Position numbers and translations under genes: made by a program. The notes beneath the pieces are model-generated. The model saw nothing but the letters and a program-made list of their open reading frames with translations. It was not told the DNA's origin and made no database searches. Of a stretch of DNA of 61,903 bases, positions 58,726 through 61,903 are shown piece after piece. The stretch is from NCBI GenBank assembly GCA_959601025.1, contig CAUGOD010000014.1, positions 1 through 61,903 on the forward strand, read 5' to 3'. The DNA comes from an uncultured Oscillospiraceae bacterium (GTDB taxonomy: Bacteria; Bacillota; Clostridia; Oscillospirales; Acutalibacteraceae). How positions within the stretch are numbered: position 1 is the first letter of the stretch; every line of letters begins with the position of its first letter.

Positions 58726-58917
58726 TTTTCTTTCCTCCTCTCCTCCGCATTCCGCTTCCTCCTGGAAAAGCCTTCCTGGCGGGAGCCATCCGGCGGTTTG
58801 CCGGATTCGGTATTATTGTTTCGCAAACCCATCGCTTCACGCGGGTAAATTGCTGGAAAGATTGTTTTTATGATAAAATCGGAGTACAATAGTATACTGT
58901 CGTTTTACAGTGAAACG

Positions 58918-59110
58918 AGAAATGCTTTCACTTTTCTCCCTGCCGGCTATTATACCCAAGCGCCGCCCGGCCGGATGCTTTGCCAGCGTTTGCTTGCGGC
59001 GCTACTGAGAAATGCCGTTGGCATTTCTCCTCAACGACATTATTCCATAACGCCGCCCGGCCGGATGCTTTGCCAGCGTTTGCTTGCGGCGCATAACGAC
59101 AGTATACTGC
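58918..59110 (-). repeat. Interspersed repeats, reverse-oriented cluster
   Basis: Two units carry an identical 42-bp GC-rich module (58961-59002 and 59051-59092). The first is followed by the perfect hairpin GAGAAATGCC-GTT-GGCATTTCTC (59007-59029). A third partial unit precedes them (hairpin GAGAAA...TTTCTC at 58918-58939, then CCTGCCGGCTATTATACC). The cluster ends in GACAGTATACTGC. It fills the 422-bp gap before trmL. Confidence 0.9.
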
Positions 59111-59147
59111 AAACGATCGAAATCGAACACGAAAGGACGGCCGCTCC

Positions 59148-59651
59148 ATGCCTCTTTTAAATATCGTGCTGGTGGAACCGGAAATTCCGCAGAACACGGG
59201 AAACATCAGCCGCACCTGCGCCGCCACCGGCGCGCATCTTCATATTGTGGAGCCGATGGGCTTCCAGATCGACGACCGGCGGCTGAAGCGGGCGGGACTG
59301 GACTACTGGCATCTGCTGCATATTACTTATTATAAAAATCTCGACGATTTTTTTGCACGAAACAACGGCCCGTTTTTTTATTTTACCACCAAGGGGAAGA
59401 CCATATACTCCGACGTATCCTATCCCGACGGCGCCTATCTCGTTTTTGGCAAGGAAACGGCCGGGCTGCCGGAATCCCTGTTAGCCGCCAACCGGGAACG
59501 ATGCGTCCGCCTGCCGATGCTGGACGACGACGCGGCCCGCTCCCTCAACCTGTCCAACACGGTGGCGGTCGGCGCGTATGAAGCGCTCCGCCAATGGGGT
59601 TTTCCATCTCTACGCACCAAAGGGCGTCTGACCGGCGATAGCGACGAGTGA
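59148..59651 (+). CDS. trmL: tRNA (cytidine/uridine-34-2'-O)-methyltransferase TrmL
   Basis: The 167-aa SPOUT-fold enzyme starts LNIVLVEPEIPQNTGNISRTCAATGAHLHIVEPMGF, the family hallmark. The knot region YLVFGKETAGLP and the C-terminal LPM(L)...RSLNLSNTVAVGAYEALRQ bind S-adenosylmethionine. It methylates the wobble ribose of leucine tRNAs. GAAAGGACG precedes the ATG, and repeat elements flank it on both sides. Confidence 0.95.
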   Translation: MPLLNIVLVEPEIPQNTGNISRTCAATGAHLHIVEPMGFQIDDRRLKRAGLDYWHLLHITYYKNLDDFFARNNGPFFYFTTKGKTIYSDVSYPDGAYLVFGKETAGLPESLLAANRERCVRLPMLDDDAARSLNLSNTVAVGAYEALRQWGFPSLRTKGRLTGDSDE

Positions 59652-59721
59652 TCCCACCCCTTTCCGGCGGAAAATTCGGAAAATGCCCGGGCAATTTTTC
59701 TTTTCCTTTCGCCTGCTTTAT

Positions 59722-59903
59722 GGTATACTGTCGGCAGGGAGAAATGCGACAGCATTTCTCAATTGCGCCGCCGGAGAACGCCGGCAGAGAACCCGGTCGG
59801 GCGGCGCTATGGTATAATAGCAACGGCGGGAAAATGCCGCAGGCATTTTCGATTGCGCCGCCAGGTAACGTCGGCATAGCATCCGGCCGGGCGGCGCTAT
59901 ATG
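59722..59903 (+). repeat. Interspersed repeats, forward tandem pair
   Basis: Two complete units of about 89 bp begin at 59722 (GGTATACTGTCGG) and 59811 (GGTATAATAGCAA). Each has a small hairpin (GAGAAATGC...GCATTTCTC; GAAAATGCC...GGCATTTTC), the junction ATTGCGCCGCC, and a closing GGGCGGCGCTAT. The small-stem bases differ but stay paired. Together they fill most of the gap before the MATE gene. Confidence 0.9.
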
Positions 59904-59991
59904 CCGCGCACTTCGACAATGCCGGGAAAAATCCAAAAACAAATCGTATAATCTGTAATCATAATCGTATAGATGTAAGTCCAGCTCAACG

Positions 59992-60042
59992 CAGCGTGTA
60001 ATCTGTCGACGGCGAATGCCGTATGGATTATACGCTGTTTTT
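59992..60042 (+). promoter_or_regulatory. Attenuator-like terminator in the MATE gene leader
   Basis: CAGCGTGTAATC (59992-60003) pairs with GATTATACGCTG (60026-60037, one wobble) around an inner ACGGC-GAAT-GCCGT stem and is followed by T5. The start codon is 26 nt downstream. A TATAAT at 59947-59952 could be the promoter, giving a short leader. Conditional readthrough would control the transporter. Confidence 0.65.
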
Positions 60043-60067
60043 GCGTTTGAGAAAGGACGAGTGTAAC

Positions 60068-61483
60068 ATGAACCAACAATCCAATGCCTATCTGGCAACC
60101 AAGCCGGTAGGAAAGCTGCTTCTTAAATTCTCCGTCCCTTGCGTACTGTCCATGCTGGTAAGCGCTCTGTACAACATCGTAGACCAGATTTTTATCGGAC
60201 AAAGCGTGGGGTATCTGGGCAACGCCGCGACTAACGTCGCTTATCCCTTCACAGTAGTGGCTCTGGCCCTCGCACTGCTGCTCGGCGACGGCAGCGCCGC
60301 CCTGCTCAGCCTATCCCTTGGAAGAAAAGATAACGATACCAGCCGCCGCTGCGTGGGAAACGGCCTTCTCCTGACGACAGTCACCGGCTTTGTTCTGGCC
60401 GCGGCGGGCTTCCTGTTTACCGACCCGATCCTCCGTCTCTTCGGCGTGACCGAGGCCAGCTATCCCTACGCTTTTGAGTATCTCCGAATCATTCTGGCCG
60501 GTATTCCTTTTTATGTTTTCACCTCCGGAATGAGCTCGGTAATCCGGGCGGACGGCCCGCCGGGCTATTCCATGGCTGCGACCCTGCTGGGCGCTATTCT
60601 TAACCTGATCCTCGACCCAATCGCCATTTTTATCTTCGATATGGGGGTGCGGGGCGCGGCGATTGCTACGGTAATCGGGCAGGTGGCCTCCTGCATTATG
60701 ACAGCTCTGTATTTCCTTTGTCTGAAATCCATCCGGTTTCAGAAATCCAGCTTTCGCTGGAAGGCCGGCGTCGTGCGGCAGGTCGGCCAGCTTGGCGTTT
60801 CCAGCTTTATCACCCAGATGGCGATCGTCATTATCATCAGCATCGCGAACAATCAGATCGGCGCGGTAGGGCCGTGCTCTCCCTACGGCGCGGATATCCC
60901 CCTCTCTGTGGTGGGGATTGTGATGAAGGTGTTTGGCATTGTCATCGCTTTTTCTGTTGGGATCGCGGTAGGCGGCCAGCCGATCGTCGGCTACAATTAC
61001 GGCGCTGGGAATATCCGCCGCGTACTGGCGACCTATCGCTGGATCATCCTCGCCAACCTGGTAGTGGGAGGGATCGCCACTCTCCTGTTCGAGTGCTGTC
61101 CGCAGGCGGTCATCCGTCTGTTCGGGAATGAAAGCCAGTTGTATAACGACTATGCCGTACTCTGCTTCCGCATCTTTCTTGGCGGCATCCTTCTTTGCTG
61201 TGTTCAGAAGGCAAGCAGCATTTTCCTTCAGGCCATCGGCAAGCCGGTGAAAGCCACTTTATTGTCCCTTTCGCGGGACGTGGCCTTTCTTGCGCCGGGG
61301 GTCGTCCTGCTCTCCAACCGGTTCGGCGTGACCGGGATGCTGTGGGCCGCTCCAATCGCTGATGTGCTCGCATTCCTGCTGACCCTGCTGCTGGTCGGGC
61401 TGGAATGCGTCTCCCTGCGGCGACAGGAACACGAACACGCCCCTGCCGCGGGAGAATTGTCTCCGAAAAAACGCCAAGCGTAG
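60068..61483 (+). CDS. MATE-family efflux transporter
   Basis: The 471-aa membrane protein has about 12 hydrophobic segments in two related halves. It starts LATKPVGKLLLKFSVPCVLSMLVSALYNIVDQIFIGQSVGYLG, typical of the MepA/DinF-like branch of MATE transporters, which export drugs or metabolites with Na+ or H+. ATG at 60068 behind AAAGGACG. The frame extends to 60023, but that part is inside the leader hairpin. Substrate unknown; the attenuator suggests induced expression. Confidence 0.93.
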   Translation: MNQQSNAYLATKPVGKLLLKFSVPCVLSMLVSALYNIVDQIFIGQSVGYLGNAATNVAYPFTVVALALALLLGDGSAALLSLSLGRKDNDTSRRCVGNGLLLTTVTGFVLAAAGFLFTDPILRLFGVTEASYPYAFEYLRIILAGIPFYVFTSGMSSVIRADGPPGYSMAATLLGAILNLILDPIAIFIFDMGVRGAAIATVIGQVASCIMTALYFLCLKSIRFQKSSFRWKAGVVRQVGQLGVSSFITQMAIVIIISIANNQIGAVGPCSPYGADIPLSVVGIVMKVFGIVIAFSVGIAVGGQPIVGYNYGAGNIRRVLATYRWIILANLVVGGIATLLFECCPQAVIRLFGNESQLYNDYAVLCFRIFLGGILLCCVQKASSIFLQAIGKPVKATLLSLSRDVAFLAPGVVLLSNRFGVTGMLWAAPIADVLAFLLTLLLVGLECVSLRRQEHEHAPAAGELSPKKRQA

Positions 61484-61500
61484 AATAAGCGAAATCAAAA

Positions 61501-61570
61501 CCACCCGTTGAACGGGTGGCTTGCACAGCCCCTAAAAGGGGCTATTACAGGCTTAGCCCCTGAAAGGGGC
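61501..61570 (+). mobile_element. IS200/IS605-type end with three subterminal hairpins
   Basis: CCACCCG-TTGAA-CGGGTGG (61501-61519), AGCCCCTAAAAGGGGCT (61527-61543) and GCCCCTGAAAGGGGC (61556-61570) follow each other 18 nt after the MATE stop. This string of hairpins is typical of the 3' end of IS200-group elements, recognised as single-strand DNA by TnpA. Confidence 0.75.
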
Positions 61571-61603
61571 GCAGAAAGTTTGACACCGCATTACCATCTC
61601 GGG

Positions 61604-61632
61604 CAGCCGCTCACGTGCGGCTGTCCTTTTTT
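61604..61632 (+). terminator. Terminator inside the IS remnant
   Basis: CAGCCGC-TCACGT-GCGGCTG followed by a T-rich tract. It could end MATE transcripts. Confidence 0.6.
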
Positions 61633-61634
61633 GC

Positions 61635-61853
61635 CTAACTTTGCTTGCTACCCGTGAACGGGTCGGTATATTCTTTGATGCTTGCCTGATCTTGTGCGTA
61701 GTCTTCTTCTAACTGATTCCGGATGTATTCCGCTATCATTTTTCGATTTTGCCCAACTGTGTCTACATAGTACCCTCTGCACCAGAAATTCCGGCTTCCG
61801 TACTTGTATTTCAAATTCGCATGCCGGTCGAATATCATCAAGCTGCTTTTTGT
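61635..61853 (-). pseudogene. tnpA: Truncated IS200/IS605 TnpA (Y1 transposase) remnant
   Basis: The frame encodes only the C-terminal half of a TnpA: KSSLMIFDRHANLKYKYGSR..., then FWCRGYYVDTVGQ and IAEYIRNQLEEDYAQDQ, ending in EYTDPFTGSKQS. The Tyr in AEYIRNQ is the expected nucleophile. The N-terminal half with the HUH metal site should lie at higher coordinates, but similarity stops near 61853 and an in-frame stop occurs at 61872-61874. It is therefore probably a decayed copy; the window end limits certainty. Confidence 0.75.
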
Positions 61854-61903
61854 AGGATTGTCAAAGATGTGTTACAGGAAAGGGAAAGCGAATAAGAGGT
61901 GCT

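Noticed and set aside
58870..59160. Short frames with recurring APPGRMLC-like peptides
   Set aside because: They are translations of the interspersed repeats (also at 6.7, 50.8 and 59.7 kb), not genes.
58918..59903. Possible CRISPR array
   Set aside because: Units are adjoining two-hairpin elements in opposite orientations without unique spacers, and no cas gene is present.

Overview
The window comes from a GC-rich, Gram-positive, spore-forming anaerobe. It most resembles a gut-type clostridium of the Oscillospirales/Ruminococcaceae kind; I would not go to genus. The evidence is the hrcA-grpE-dnaK-dnaJ order under a perfect CIRCE operator, a YpeB-type germination gene next to a BofC-like gene, a PNTG-type surface anchor, corrinoid-activation genes, and ABC sugar importers without their own ATPase.

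Left part (1-17,100): mostly housekeeping. It holds the rplM-rpsI ribosomal operon, a TtcA-like tRNA thiolase, a D-2-hydroxyacid dehydrogenase behind a perfect 29-bp palindrome, and an AlkZ-related protein. Next is a corrinoid module: an ASKHA/2Fe-2S activase and a DUF2284 protein on the minus strand, with a PocR-AraC regulator and a B12-binding corrinoid protein on the plus strand. No methyltransferase is present. The heat-shock operon, a small orphan gene with its own promoter and terminator, and a divergent SDR/TetR pair follow.

Centre (17,145-46,137): 18 consecutive minus-strand genes form what looks like one carbohydrate-acquisition locus of about 29 kb. In transcription order: a cupin-AraC regulator, two solute-binding proteins (one an unusual 982-aa multidomain form), a permease pair, an NHL-TPR membrane protein, a YIP1 protein, a DUF5696 protein, a second permease pair, a surface-anchored repeat protein, an unclassified 692-aa protein, a small lipoprotein, a secreted TIM-barrel protein, a GH94-like phosphorylase, an intracellular TIM-barrel paralogue, a phosphohexomutase and a 1017-aa secreted TIM-barrel protein. 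My reading is that secreted putative hydrolases cut a glycan, the importers bring in oligosaccharides, the phosphorylase releases sugar-1-phosphate, and the mutase feeds it to glycolysis. The substrate cannot be read from sequence. Three TIM-barrel paralogues share a WWW motif and two conserved Glu residues. A roughly 130-aa module recurs seven times in three surface proteins. This locus is the best candidate for an undescribed system.

Right part (46,400-61,903): a 49-aa lipoprotein, an NlpC/P60-fold lipoprotein that has lost its catalytic residues, lepA, hemW, an ECF sigma factor with a membrane partner, ypeB, lipoproteins, a class A PBP, trmL, a MATE transporter behind an attenuator-like hairpin, and an IS200-type remnant. 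A family of two-hairpin interspersed repeats of about 90 bp is scattered in the gaps near 6.7, 47.6, 50.9, 59.0 and 59.8 kb, partly as tandem pairs. I saw no tRNA or rRNA gene and no CRISPR array.
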